From NCBI GenBank assembly GCA_965201115.1, contig OZ241745.1, positions 1,426,001-1,490,000 on the forward strand: DNA of 64,000 bases. Reading direction: 5' to 3'. Source of the DNA: JANQOH01 sp965201115. Its GTDB lineage: Bacteria; Pseudomonadota; Alphaproteobacteria; UBA7887. This document shows, in pieces, positions 17,936 to 25,586 of the stretch. Within the stretch, counting starts at the first letter, position 1. Each line of letters opens with the position of its first letter. The notes under the pieces are model-generated. The model did no database searches. It saw only the letters and a list, made by a program, of their open reading frames with translations, and had not been told where the DNA came from. The translations under genes and the position numbers were made by a program.

Positions 17936-18780
17936 CAGGCGAACATCGAGTCGAAATTGCGCGGGCCGGGGAGCGGTCGGCGGCGGCGTTCGGGGGGGAG
18001 ACTATCGCCGACAGCGCGCGGGGGCTGGTTGTGCGCGAGACGGGGCATAAGCCCGTGCTTTACTTCCCCCTCGCCGACGCCGCAGCGGAGAAGCTGCGGC
18101 GCACCGGACGGCGGACGCGCTGCCCCTGGAAGGGCGAAGCGCGCTACTGGACGATTTGTGCGGGCGGGCTTGAGGCCGAGAACGCCGCGTGGGAATACCC
18201 CGAGCCGATTCTCGCGGCGGCCGCGCTCAGGGGGCATGTCGCCTTCTACGCCGACCGCGTGGAGATCCGCCGCGTCGAAGGCGCGGTTTGCGAAGACGCG
18301 GCGGAGTTCGCCGCGCGCGTCCCGCAGGGGAAGCGCGTTCTGGGGGTCGACCCCGGCGAGCGCACGCTGGGGCTGGCGCTGTCGGACCCCGGACGGGCGG
18401 TCGCCTCGCCGCGCGAGACGCTGCGCCGGGGGCGGTTTCGCGATGACGGCGCGCGGCTCGCGGATTTGTGCGCGGAAGAAGGCGTCGGCGGCGTCGTCGT
18501 GGGCCTGCCGCGCAACATGGACGCGAGCGAAGGGCCGCGCGCGCGGGCCGCGCGCGACTGGGCGGCCAACGCGGCCGCCCGGCTCGGCCTGCCCGCGCTG
18601 CTGTGGGACGAGCGGCTTTCCACCGCCGCGGTCGAGCGCGCGATGATCGCCGCCGACATGAGCCGCGCCCGCCGCGCCGCGCGCATCGACCGCGCGGCGG
18701 CCGCCTGGATACTCCAGGGCGCGCTCGACGCGATGGGCGTCAGCGCGGCGCGAGGCGCACCGCGCCGTCCAGCCGGATGA
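17932..18780 (+). CDS. DUF427-YqgF (RuvX) fusion protein
   Basis: A 282-residue two-domain protein whose ATG overlaps the NACHT stop. Residues about 20-125 match DUF427: GHKPVLYFPLADAA, CPWKGEARYWTI, AWEYPEPI and LRGHVAFYADRVEI. From residue 133 a YqgF/RuvX RNase H-like domain follows: VLGVDPGERTLGLALSD with the first catalytic Asp, GVVVGLPRNMD, LLWDERLSTAAVE and RIDRAAAAWILQ. RuvX processes the 16S rRNA 5' end and is normally encoded alone (about 140-155 residues), so it is likely the essential function here. The role of DUF427 in the fusion is unknown. The 3' end overlaps the convergent SDR gene. Confidence 0.88.
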   Translation: MTGEHRVEIARAGERSAAAFGGETIADSARGLVVRETGHKPVLYFPLADAAAEKLRRTGRRTRCPWKGEARYWTICAGGLEAENAAWEYPEPILAAAALRGHVAFYADRVEIRRVEGAVCEDAAEFAARVPQGKRVLGVDPGERTLGLALSDPGRAVASPRETLRRGRFRDDGARLADLCAEEGVGGVVVGLPRNMDASEGPRARAARDWAANAAARLGLPALLWDERLSTAAVERAMIAADMSRARRAARIDRAAAAWILQGALDAMGVSAARGAPRRPAG

Positions 18781-19507
18781 CCTCGCCGTTCAGCATGTCG
18801 TTGGCGTAGATCGCCGCCACCAGATCCGCGAACTCCTCCGGCCTTCCCAGGCGTTTCGGGAACGGCGTATTGGCGGCGAGCGAGTCCTGCGCTTTTTGCG
18901 GCAGGCCCTCCATCAGCGGCGTGAGGAACAGGCCCGGCGCGATGGTCATCACGCGTATGCCGTATTGCGCCAGGTCGCGCGCCGCCGGCAGGGTGAGGCC
19001 GACGAGGCCGCCTTTCGACGACGCATAGGCGGCCTGCCCGACCTGGCCTTCGTAGGCGGCGACCGAGGCGGTGTTGACGATCAGCCCGCGGCAGCCGCCG
19101 CTGTCGGGTTCGTTGTGGCGCATGGCGTCGGCCGCCGCCTTCATGGCGTTGAAACTGCCGACCAGGTTGATCGTGATCACGGTCTTGTAGGAATCGAGCG
19201 GCAGCACGCCGTTGCGGCCTAGAATGCGCCCGGGGTTGGCGACCCCGGCGCAGCTCAGCATCAGCGTCAGCGGGCCGAACTCGGCGACGGATTCGCCCAC
19301 CGCGCTCATCGTGTCGGCTTCGTCGGTGATGTCGAGGCGGCGGAAGCGCGCCGCCTCGCCGAGCGCGGCGGCATGGGACGCGCCTTTCTCCGCGTCGCGG
19401 TCGAGGATCGTGACCTTGCCGCCGCCCGCGGCGATGCGCGCGGCGGACGCGGCGCCGAGGCCCGAGGCGCCGCCGGTAACGATGGCGTGGCAGTGTTCCA
19501 TTTGCAC
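18740..19507 (-). CDS. Short-chain dehydrogenase (3-hydroxyacyl-CoA dehydrogenase type 2-like)
   Basis: A 255-residue SDR with TGGASGLGAASA for NAD binding, SCAGVANPG, a Ser before the Tyr-x-x-x-Lys pair in AAYASSKGG, and ITIAPGLFLTPLM. The pattern GLFLTPLMEGLPQ, the Leu/Ile-rich substrate loop and the C-terminal VIRLDGAVRLAP are typical of the HSD17B10/3-hydroxy-2-methylbutyryl-CoA dehydrogenase group, which oxidises beta-hydroxyacyl-CoA in branched-chain and fatty acid breakdown. The exact substrate is inferred. Last gene of the hisS-moaA-nadK-SDR run. Confidence 0.88.
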   Translation of the reverse strand: MQMEHCHAIVTGGASGLGAASAARIAAGGGKVTILDRDAEKGASHAAALGEAARFRRLDITDEADTMSAVGESVAEFGPLTLMLSCAGVANPGRILGRNGVLPLDSYKTVITINLVGSFNAMKAAADAMRHNEPDSGGCRGLIVNTASVAAYEGQVGQAAYASSKGGLVGLTLPAARDLAQYGIRVMTIAPGLFLTPLMEGLPQKAQDSLAANTPFPKRLGRPEEFADLVAAIYANDMLNGEVIRLDGAVRLAPR

Positions 19508-19562
19508 GATTGCTCTCCTTTTCGTCTCGATGGTTTCGTCCCGAGGCTCGCGGGGGAAGCGT

Positions 19563-20342
19563 TCAGGGCGTGAACTGCTCTCTGACGATGCGTTCTTCCA
19601 GGTTGTGTTCGGGGTCGAACAGCAGGATTGGCGCGGCGCCGCGGTACTGTTCGACGGTCACGCGCCGGACGCCCCGCACTTCGGTGTAATCGGCCGTGGC
19701 GCGGACCGGGCGGCGTCCGGCGTCCAGCGCCTCGAACGAGACCGTCGCGGATTCGGGCAGCAATGCGCCGCGCCAGCGCCGCGGGCGGAAGGCGCAAATC
19801 GGCGTGAGCGCCAAAAGGCGCGACGACAGCGGCAAAATCGGCCCGTGCGCGGAAAAATTGTAGGCGCTGCTGCCGGCCGGCGTCGCCACGATGGCGCCGT
19901 CGCACACCAGCTCCTCGAGACGCACGCGCCCGTCGATAGCGACGCGCAGCCGCGCCGCGAGGCGCGTTTCGCGCGACAGCGACACCTCGTTGATAGCCAG
20001 CGCCCTGACCGGCTCGCCGGCCCCCCGGGCGGTCATGCGCAGGGGATGCAGGGGCGTCTCCACCGCGGCGGCGATGCGCGCCGGCAGGTCGTCGTCCTCG
20101 CGGTAGCGGTTCATCAGGAAGCCCACCGTGCCGCGGTTGACGCCGTAGATCCGCGCCGGCTGGCCTTCCGCGCTGTTCATGACGCGGTGCAGGGTTTCGA
20201 TCATGAAGCCGTCGCCGCCGAGCGCGACGATGATATCCGCCTTGTCGGGCGCGCAATCGCCGTAGCGGCGGCGCAAGCGTTCTCCCGCCTCCGCGGCGGC
20301 GGGGAAATCCGCGGCCAGGAAGCCGATGGCCGGATCGGGCAC
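19563..20342 (-). CDS. nadK: NAD kinase
   Basis: Phosphorylates NAD to NADP. Motifs: IIVALGGDGFMIETLH (diphosphate-binding GGDG), GVNRGTVGFLMN, INEVSL, and VATPAGSSAYNFSAHGPILP. I set the start at a GTG giving 259 residues, close to alphaproteobacterial NadK (about 255); the frame extends upstream into moaA without a better start. It begins 12 bases after moaA ends, so the two are probably cotranscribed. Confidence 0.93.
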   Translation of the reverse strand: MPDPAIGFLAADFPAAAEAGERLRRRYGDCAPDKADIIVALGGDGFMIETLHRVMNSAEGQPARIYGVNRGTVGFLMNRYREDDDLPARIAAAVETPLHPLRMTARGAGEPVRALAINEVSLSRETRLAARLRVAIDGRVRLEELVCDGAIVATPAGSSAYNFSAHGPILPLSSRLLALTPICAFRPRRWRGALLPESATVSFEALDAGRRPVRATADYTEVRGVRRVTVEQYRGAAPILLFDPEHNLEERIVREQFTP

Positions 20343-20353
20343 GAAGCGGCGCG

Positions 20354-21358
20354 TCAGCCGCCGGTTACGCTCATGTGCCGGGCGAGGGCGGGCCGGCGCC
20401 GGCGGCGATCGATGATGAAATCGTGGCCCTTGGGCTTGCGCCCGATCGCCTCGTCGATGGCCGCCAGCAGCGGCTCGTCGCTTTCGCTCCGGCGCAGCGG
20501 CGCGCGCAGATCGGCCGCGTCCTCCTGCCCCAGGCACATATAGAGCGTGCCCGTGCAGGTCAGCCGCACGCGGTTGCACGATTCGCAGAAGTTATGCGTC
20601 AGCGGCGTGATGAAGCCGATGCGCCCGCCGGTCTCCTCCACGCGCATGTAGCGCGCCGGGCCGCCGGTGGCGTAGTCGATGGGCGTCAGTGTCCAGCGTT
20701 CGCGCAGGCGCTCGCGCACCAGCGACAGCGGCAGGTATTGGTCGGTGCGGTCGCCCGTGATGTCGCCGAGCGGCATGGTTTCGATCAGCGTAAGGTCGTA
20801 CCCCTCGCCGCCGCACCACGCGATCATGTCGTCGAACTCGTGCTCGTTGACGCCCTTGAGCGCCACCGCGTTGATCTTGACGGCAAGGCCGGCCCGCCGC
20901 GCGGCGTCGATGCCGCCGAGCACCTTGTCGAGCCGCCCCCAGCGCGTGATGGCGGCGAAGCGCTCGGGGTCGCGCGTATCGAGCGAGACATTGACGCGGC
21001 GCACGCCGCAATCGCGGAGCGCGCCGGCGAAGCGCGCAAGCTGGCTGCCATTGGTGGTGAGCGTCAGCTCGTCGAGCGCGCCGCCCACGCCGTCGCCGCC
21101 GCCCAGGTGGCGCGACAGCGCGCGGAACAGGCTCATGACGTTCTTGCGCACGAGCGGCTCGCCGCCCGTCAGCCGCAATTTCCGCACGCCCCGGCGCACG
21201 AAGGCGCTGCACAGGCGATCCAGCTCCTCAAGGCTGAGGATTTCCGCCTTCGGCAGAAACGTCATGTCTTCCGCCATGCAATATACGCAGCGGAAATCGC
21301 AGCGGTCGGTCACCGAAACCCGAAGATAGGTAACATGCCGTCCGAACGGATCGATCAT
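20354..21358 (-). CDS. moaA: GTP 3',8-cyclase
   Basis: A 334-residue radical SAM enzyme that starts molybdopterin synthesis by cyclising GTP. The N-terminal cluster motif is CDFRCVYC, followed by RLTGGEPLVRK; the C-terminal iron-sulfur cluster is held by CESCNRVRLTC and a later Cys in LYMCLG. The protein ends in the conserved Gly-Gly (VTGG). No other molybdenum cofactor gene is present in the window. Confidence 0.97.
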   Translation of the reverse strand: MIDPFGRHVTYLRVSVTDRCDFRCVYCMAEDMTFLPKAEILSLEELDRLCSAFVRRGVRKLRLTGGEPLVRKNVMSLFRALSRHLGGGDGVGGALDELTLTTNGSQLARFAGALRDCGVRRVNVSLDTRDPERFAAITRWGRLDKVLGGIDAARRAGLAVKINAVALKGVNEHEFDDMIAWCGGEGYDLTLIETMPLGDITGDRTDQYLPLSLVRERLRERWTLTPIDYATGGPARYMRVEETGGRIGFITPLTHNFCESCNRVRLTCTGTLYMCLGQEDAADLRAPLRRSESDEPLLAAIDEAIGRKPKGHDFIIDRRRRRPALARHMSVTGG

Positions 21359-21423
21359 GCGCGCGGCCCTCTCGCGGAAGGGAAACGGTTTGCGGCGCAC
21401 CGTAAGCCGCCGCGCCGGGCGGG

Positions 21424-22743
21424 TCAAGCCGGCGCGCGCGCCCCGAGACGGCGGCGCAACTCCGCCGCCGCCGCGCCGCGCGGGACGGCGGTTTGCGTCC
21501 CGTCGGCCAGGTCCTTGATCGTCACCTTGCCGGCGGCGCGTTCGTCCGGCCCCTCGACCGCGACGAAGCGGCAGCCGCGCTCGTCGGCGGTCTTGAACTG
21601 CCGGCCGAGGCGCCCGCCGGCGAGGTCGATTTCCGCGGCCACGCCGGCGGCGCGTATCTCTTGCGCCAGGTCGAGCGCGCGCCCGGCGGAATCCGCGTCC
21701 CAAACGGTAACGTAAGCGCGCGGCTCGGGCGGCGCCTCGCGGTCCTCGAGGAGCATCAGTATGCGCTCGACGCCGAGCGAGCCGCCGCATGCCGGCGCTC
21801 CGTTCTTCATGAACAGGCTGCACAGATCGTCGTAGCGCCCGCCGCCGGCGATGGAGCCGCCGGCGCCGGGCGCCGCGAATTCGAAGATCGGCCCGGTGTA
21901 ATAGTCCAGCCCGCGCGCCAGGGCGGGGTCGAAGACGATGCGCGCCCCGTCCGGGAGCCGCGGCGCGGCGTGTTCGAGCACCGTATCCACCTCGGCAAGG
22001 CCCGCGGCGCCGCTCGCGCCGCCCGCCAGGCGGCGGCGGACGGCGGCGGCGAAATCCCCGCCGCCGATGTCGCGCGCCAGCGCGCTCACGGTATCCGCCG
22101 CGGCGCCGCGTTCCGCGAGCTCGGCGGCCACGCCGTCCAGGCCGATCTTGTCGAGCTTGTCGAGCGCAATCAGCGCCCCGCCATGCGCGGTTTCGGGAAC
22201 GCCGTAGGCGGTCATGGCGGCGCGCAGCACGGCGCGGGAATTCAGGCGAATCGTAATGTCGCGCAAGCCCAGCGCCGCGGCGGCCGCGGCCAGCGTCGTC
22301 ACCACCTCCACGTCGGCGAGGCGCGATTCGGAGCCGAAAATATCTACGTCGCATTGCGTGAACTCGCGCAGCCGGCCCCTGCCGGGCCGCTCGCCGCGCC
22401 ACACCGGGCCGATCTGATAGCGCTTGAACACACGCGGCAGTTCGCCCCGCCGACGCGCATAGACGCGGACGGTCGGCACGGTGAGGTCGTAGCGCAGCGC
22501 CAGGTCGGCCTCCCCCGCCGCCGCGCCGGGCCCGCGCTTGAGTATCTTGAAGATGAGCTTGTCGCCTTCGTCGCCGTACTTGCCGGTCAGCGTCTCGATC
22601 CGTTCGAACGCCGGCGTGTCGAGCGGCTCGAACCCGTGCAACGCGAAGACCCGGCGCGCGGCGGACAGGACCTCCGTCCGCCGGCGCATTTCGCGCGGCA
22701 AAAAGTCGCGGGTCCCCGACGGCGGCCCGGGCGGCGTGCTCAC
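21424..22743 (-). CDS. hisS: Histidyl-tRNA synthetase
   Basis: A 439-residue class II synthetase that charges tRNA-His. Motif 1 region PPGPPSGTRDFLPREM, LALRYDLTVPTVRVYA of motif 2, and the His-specific ALARGLDYYTGPIFEF and ACGGSLGVERIL (motif 3) are all present. An anticodon-binding domain forms the C-terminus. The GTG at 22743 is chosen because sequence upstream reads through repeat elements. Confidence 0.96.
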   Translation of the reverse strand: MSTPPGPPSGTRDFLPREMRRRTEVLSAARRVFALHGFEPLDTPAFERIETLTGKYGDEGDKLIFKILKRGPGAAAGEADLALRYDLTVPTVRVYARRRGELPRVFKRYQIGPVWRGERPGRGRLREFTQCDVDIFGSESRLADVEVVTTLAAAAAALGLRDITIRLNSRAVLRAAMTAYGVPETAHGGALIALDKLDKIGLDGVAAELAERGAAADTVSALARDIGGGDFAAAVRRRLAGGASGAAGLAEVDTVLEHAAPRLPDGARIVFDPALARGLDYYTGPIFEFAAPGAGGSIAGGGRYDDLCSLFMKNGAPACGGSLGVERILMLLEDREAPPEPRAYVTVWDADSAGRALDLAQEIRAAGVAAEIDLAGGRLGRQFKTADERGCRFVAVEGPDERAAGKVTIKDLADGTQTAVPRGAAAAELRRRLGARAPA

Positions 22744-22824
22744 GATCGGCGGCCTCGAACGAGCGAAAAAGCAGACAAGCGGCGGCCCGAACCTACACCG
22801 CGCAAGCCGCCGCCGCCACGTCCG

Positions 22825-22995
22825 CGCCGCAACCCCGCCGAAGGCGGGGGCCCGGGACCGCGGGCATCCTGCCCGCACGTTTCCGCGCGGCGCAATGCCG
22901 GCGGGCGGGCGCAACCCGCGCGCCGTTCCCGGCGGCGCTCGGCCCGGTCGAGACGTGCGGGCGGGAACGCCCGCAGTCCCTGGAAGTCCGCACTC
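22825..22995. repeat. Dispersed double-hairpin repeats upstream of hisS
   Basis: Two elements, one per orientation, in the divergent spacer between hisS and the secreted-protein gene: a CCCCGCCGAAGGCGGGG hairpin followed by GCGGGCATCCTGCCCGC, and an inverse ACGTGCGGGCGGGAACGCCC copy. Any hisS promoter must lie among them. Confidence 0.75.
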
Positions 22996-23069
22996 GCGCC
23001 CGTTTGCGCCGCGCGCCCGTTTCGGCTAGGGTTCCGCCCCCCGATACGCGTTTTGCGAAGGAGCGGGCG

Positions 23070-23609
23070 ATGCGTTCGTTCTGTACGGTCGCCGCGTGGC
23101 TTGCGGGCGGCGCGCTTGCGGCGGCGGGCGCGGGCGCGGATGACGCCCTCGTGCTGCGAATCGAGTTCGCGCCGCCGGAAATCCACATCGAGGAAGATCC
23201 CCTCACCGGCACGGAGGAATTTTTCGGCGCGGTGCATGGCGCGGTCGCTTCCGACGACGCGGCGCTGTTCGCCGGCGCGTCGGTCGATTGCGAGTTCGAA
23301 GGCCATACCTTCGAGTCGCGCGATTTCTCGTGCGGCTTCACAGAGGCCGAGTCGGTCGCCGGCGTCTGCCTCTTCACGGCGGAGAACGGCGACGCCGCGG
23401 TCGCCAGGTGGCGCTGCCGGACCGGCGCGACGATGACCTCCGACGCCCGCTGCGAGGGCACGGCGGAATGGATCGAAGGCGCCGGGATATTCGCGGGCAT
23501 CGCCGGCGAGGCGAAAATCCACGCCGACCTCTTCCTCTACCCGACGCAGGGCCTGTGGCTCTGGAAAGGCCGCTGGGGCATCCCGCGCCTCGCCGCGCTC
23601 GCGCGCTGA
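23070..23609 (+). CDS. Secreted protein of unknown function
   Basis: A 179-residue protein with an AAGGAGC site and a clear signal peptide (MRSFCTVAAWLAGGALAAAG, cleavage likely after AGA). The mature part contains several Cys (VDCEF, SCGFTE, GVCLF, WRCRTG, RCEGTAE), possibly disulfide-bonded in the periplasm. The motif GAGIFAGIAGEAKI resembles small secreted beta-barrel proteins that carry GxGxFAGIxG, but no firm family can be named. Stops 14 bases before the next gene. Confidence 0.75.
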   Translation: MRSFCTVAAWLAGGALAAAGAGADDALVLRIEFAPPEIHIEEDPLTGTEEFFGAVHGAVASDDAALFAGASVDCEFEGHTFESRDFSCGFTEAESVAGVCLFTAENGDAAVARWRCRTGATMTSDARCEGTAEWIEGAGIFAGIAGEAKIHADLFLYPTQGLWLWKGRWGIPRLAALAR

Positions 23610-23623
23610 CCGCGGCGCGGTCG

Positions 23624-24310
23624 ATGCGTCTCGCGCTTTCTTTCGCCGCCGCGGCCCTCGCCGCGCTGGCCATCGCGCCCGCCGCGGCGGCCGAGCAGCA
23701 AGCATTCGCCGTCCCGTGGTTCACCACCGCGGACGGCGCGTTGATTCGCGACATGACCATCGCGTGGGAAAGCCGCGGCGCGCTCGATTCGCGCGGCGAA
23801 AACGCGGTGCTCGTTCTGCCCGGCGCGGGCCGCGGCCCGGGCGCGGCGCTGGCGGAGTGGAGCGCGCCGGGCGGACCGCTCGACATGCCGGGCGCCCTGC
23901 GCCTGTTCGTACTCGCCGCCGGCGCGCCGTGCGGCCCCGGCGAAGTATCCACCGGCCCCGCGAGCCGTAATCCGGAAACCGGCGCCGCATGGGGCGCCGC
24001 GTTCCCGCCGCTCGTCGTGCGCGACGCCGTGGCCGTGCAGAAGGCGCTGGCCGACAGCCTCGGCGTCAAGCGTATTCGCGCCGTCATCGGCCGGGGCTTC
24101 GGCGGCCTCCAGGCGCTCGAATGGCGCCGCCGCTACCCGCACATGGTCGACGCCGCCCTCGCCATCGGCCCCCCGCCGCCCCCGGCGGAAGACGACGCGT
24201 CGTGCCAAGCCCAAATCCTGCGCCGCCATGCCGCCGAAAGCCCCGCCGCCTGGCGCCCCGACAACCCCGCCGCCTTGGCCCGCGCCTTGGAGCCCCTCCT
24301 CACCGACTGA
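23624..24310 (+). CDS. Secreted MetX-like alpha/beta-hydrolase lacking the nucleophile
   Basis: A 228-residue protein with a signal peptide (LSFAAAALAALAIAPAAAAE). The mature sequence follows homoserine O-acetyltransferase (MetX): TIAWESRGALDSRGENAVLVL and, near residue 160, VIGRGFGGLQALEWRRRYPHMV. The family nucleophile motif GGSMGG reads GRGFGG here, so the Ser is a Gly. The sequence also ends before the catalytic Asp and His (MetX is about 370 residues). It is therefore probably a non-catalytic, exported relative or a decaying gene. Forms a pair with the preceding secreted protein. Confidence 0.75.
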   Translation: MRLALSFAAAALAALAIAPAAAAEQQAFAVPWFTTADGALIRDMTIAWESRGALDSRGENAVLVLPGAGRGPGAALAEWSAPGGPLDMPGALRLFVLAAGAPCGPGEVSTGPASRNPETGAAWGAAFPPLVVRDAVAVQKALADSLGVKRIRAVIGRGFGGLQALEWRRRYPHMVDAALAIGPPPPPAEDDASCQAQILRRHAAESPAAWRPDNPAALARALEPLLTD

Positions 24311-24851
24311 CGCTGGCGCGGGCTTGGCGCCGGATTCCGGGAAGCGACCGCGGGTGAATTTCCACCGAAAACCCGGGCGTCTCCGCCAACTGCCGCCGGA
24401 AATTATCCAGCCAGCCGATTTCCCTCGCCTCGGCGTCGAATATGCACAAGGTCAAGCCGCGAGACAGATACGATCCCAACGACGGGACGAGACCGCCGCC
24501 CCCGCCCGATTCCGGTCGTTCTCTGGCGCGCATATCGATCATGGCGCATTCCACATACTCGATGTTCTTGCGGTAGAAATACGACACCACCTCCTTGTGC
24601 CTGAACTTCGGCCGGCGAAAAATGGCCGCCGGCCGCAGGTCGATAACCGTCTTCACCGAATTCATCGCCACCGCACGGAGCAGCGTGTCCATCGACAAAC
24701 CATCGATATCGACAAACGCCGCCCTTCCGCGCCCGGCCGCATCGTCGGCGAACAGGCGCGGCCGAACCGGCGTTCGCGCTGACTCATCGATGCGATGAGA
24801 CCGCCCGGTCGAGCGAATCCTGTCGCTGAGTACGGTAACGTTGTCAGGCAT
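24300..24851 (-). CDS. DUF488-like protein, partner of the deaminase
   Basis: A 183-residue protein whose ATG overlaps the end of the deaminase gene. The central part (IDGLSMDTLLRAVAMNSVKTVIDLRP, read in two halves, then IFRRPKFRHKEVV and NIEYVECAMID) recalls DUF488, where a strand ending in VDVRP is followed by an Arg-rich loop. The assignment is tentative. Overlap with the deaminase suggests a two-gene operon. Codon use is less GC-rich than in housekeeping genes. Confidence 0.55.
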   Translation of the reverse strand: MPDNVTVLSDRIRSTGRSHRIDESARTPVRPRLFADDAAGRGRAAFVDIDGLSMDTLLRAVAMNSVKTVIDLRPAAIFRRPKFRHKEVVSYFYRKNIEYVECAMIDMRARERPESGGGGGLVPSLGSYLSRGLTLCIFDAEAREIGWLDNFRRQLAETPGFSVEIHPRSLPGIRRQARASVSR

Positions 24852-25586
24852 TCTTGTTCCCGAGCGGCATGAGTTCGGCGGCCTTGGCCTCGACCTGCTG
24901 CAGGGCGAGAAGGCGAATCGTCTCCGCCGGCCGTGCCGATTTCGGAGGGACAAACGAGCCGGATCGCGGTTTCAAAGAGCTCTTGGTCTTGAAGAAGTCT
25001 TCGAACATGCGCGGGCCGACGCCGGTGAATGCGGCGATAGTCATTCGGGGCGGTGATCCCGGTGTCGGTTTCTTTGTTGAGATCGAGTCGTAATGAAGTT
25101 CTGTAGCCAAACTCTTTACATAGGGCTCGATATGCTGAACCTCCACAACGCCGGCGGCAACGAGATGACGCGCGCAATTGTGGCATGGGTAGGTCGTGCA
25201 AAATAGTTTGCCTCCTTGAGGAGATATACCGTTGCGCGCCGCCGCCAGCAATGCGTTCATTTCGGCGTGTATGGACCGGGAGTACTCCAATAGATCGCGA
25301 ACTCCGGGCATTTCGCTCATACTATCGGCTTGATTTACGAGAAAGTTACGAATATCGTCCTCCGCCTTTTCGTGGGCGTCGGCGGCAAGTTTAATAGGAG
25401 TATCGATTGCAGGATGCGCTACTTTAGCAAGATCCGCAGCGAATCGTCCCGCAAACCAAACGGCTATATCGCGCGCCAGTCCTGTCTTCTTACGGGTATT
25501 GTGGCAACCCGTGAAACTCAGATCCTCACTATTCCATTCCCATGCGAAACAGCGCCGGTCCGGATCGCTTTTCTCGTCGTAAACAC
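24844..25586 (-). pseudogene. dCTP/dCMP deaminase-like gene (AvcD type), 5' end removed by IS66
   Basis: The C-terminal zinc deaminase domain is intact: SRSIHAEMNALLAAARNG, LFCTTYPCHNCARHLVAAGV, then IEPYVKSLATELHYDSIS and FTGVGPRMFEDFF, a pattern seen in antiphage AvcD-type deaminases that deplete deoxycytidine nucleotides. Upstream the frame stays open to the IS66 end, including DLSFTGCHNTRKKTG, the GxN region of the fold. The N-terminal P-loop part of such proteins (about 250-300 residues) is absent. An internal ATG at 25320 would leave too little of the domain to function. Insertion or rearrangement by IS66 very probably inactivated it. Confidence 0.75.
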
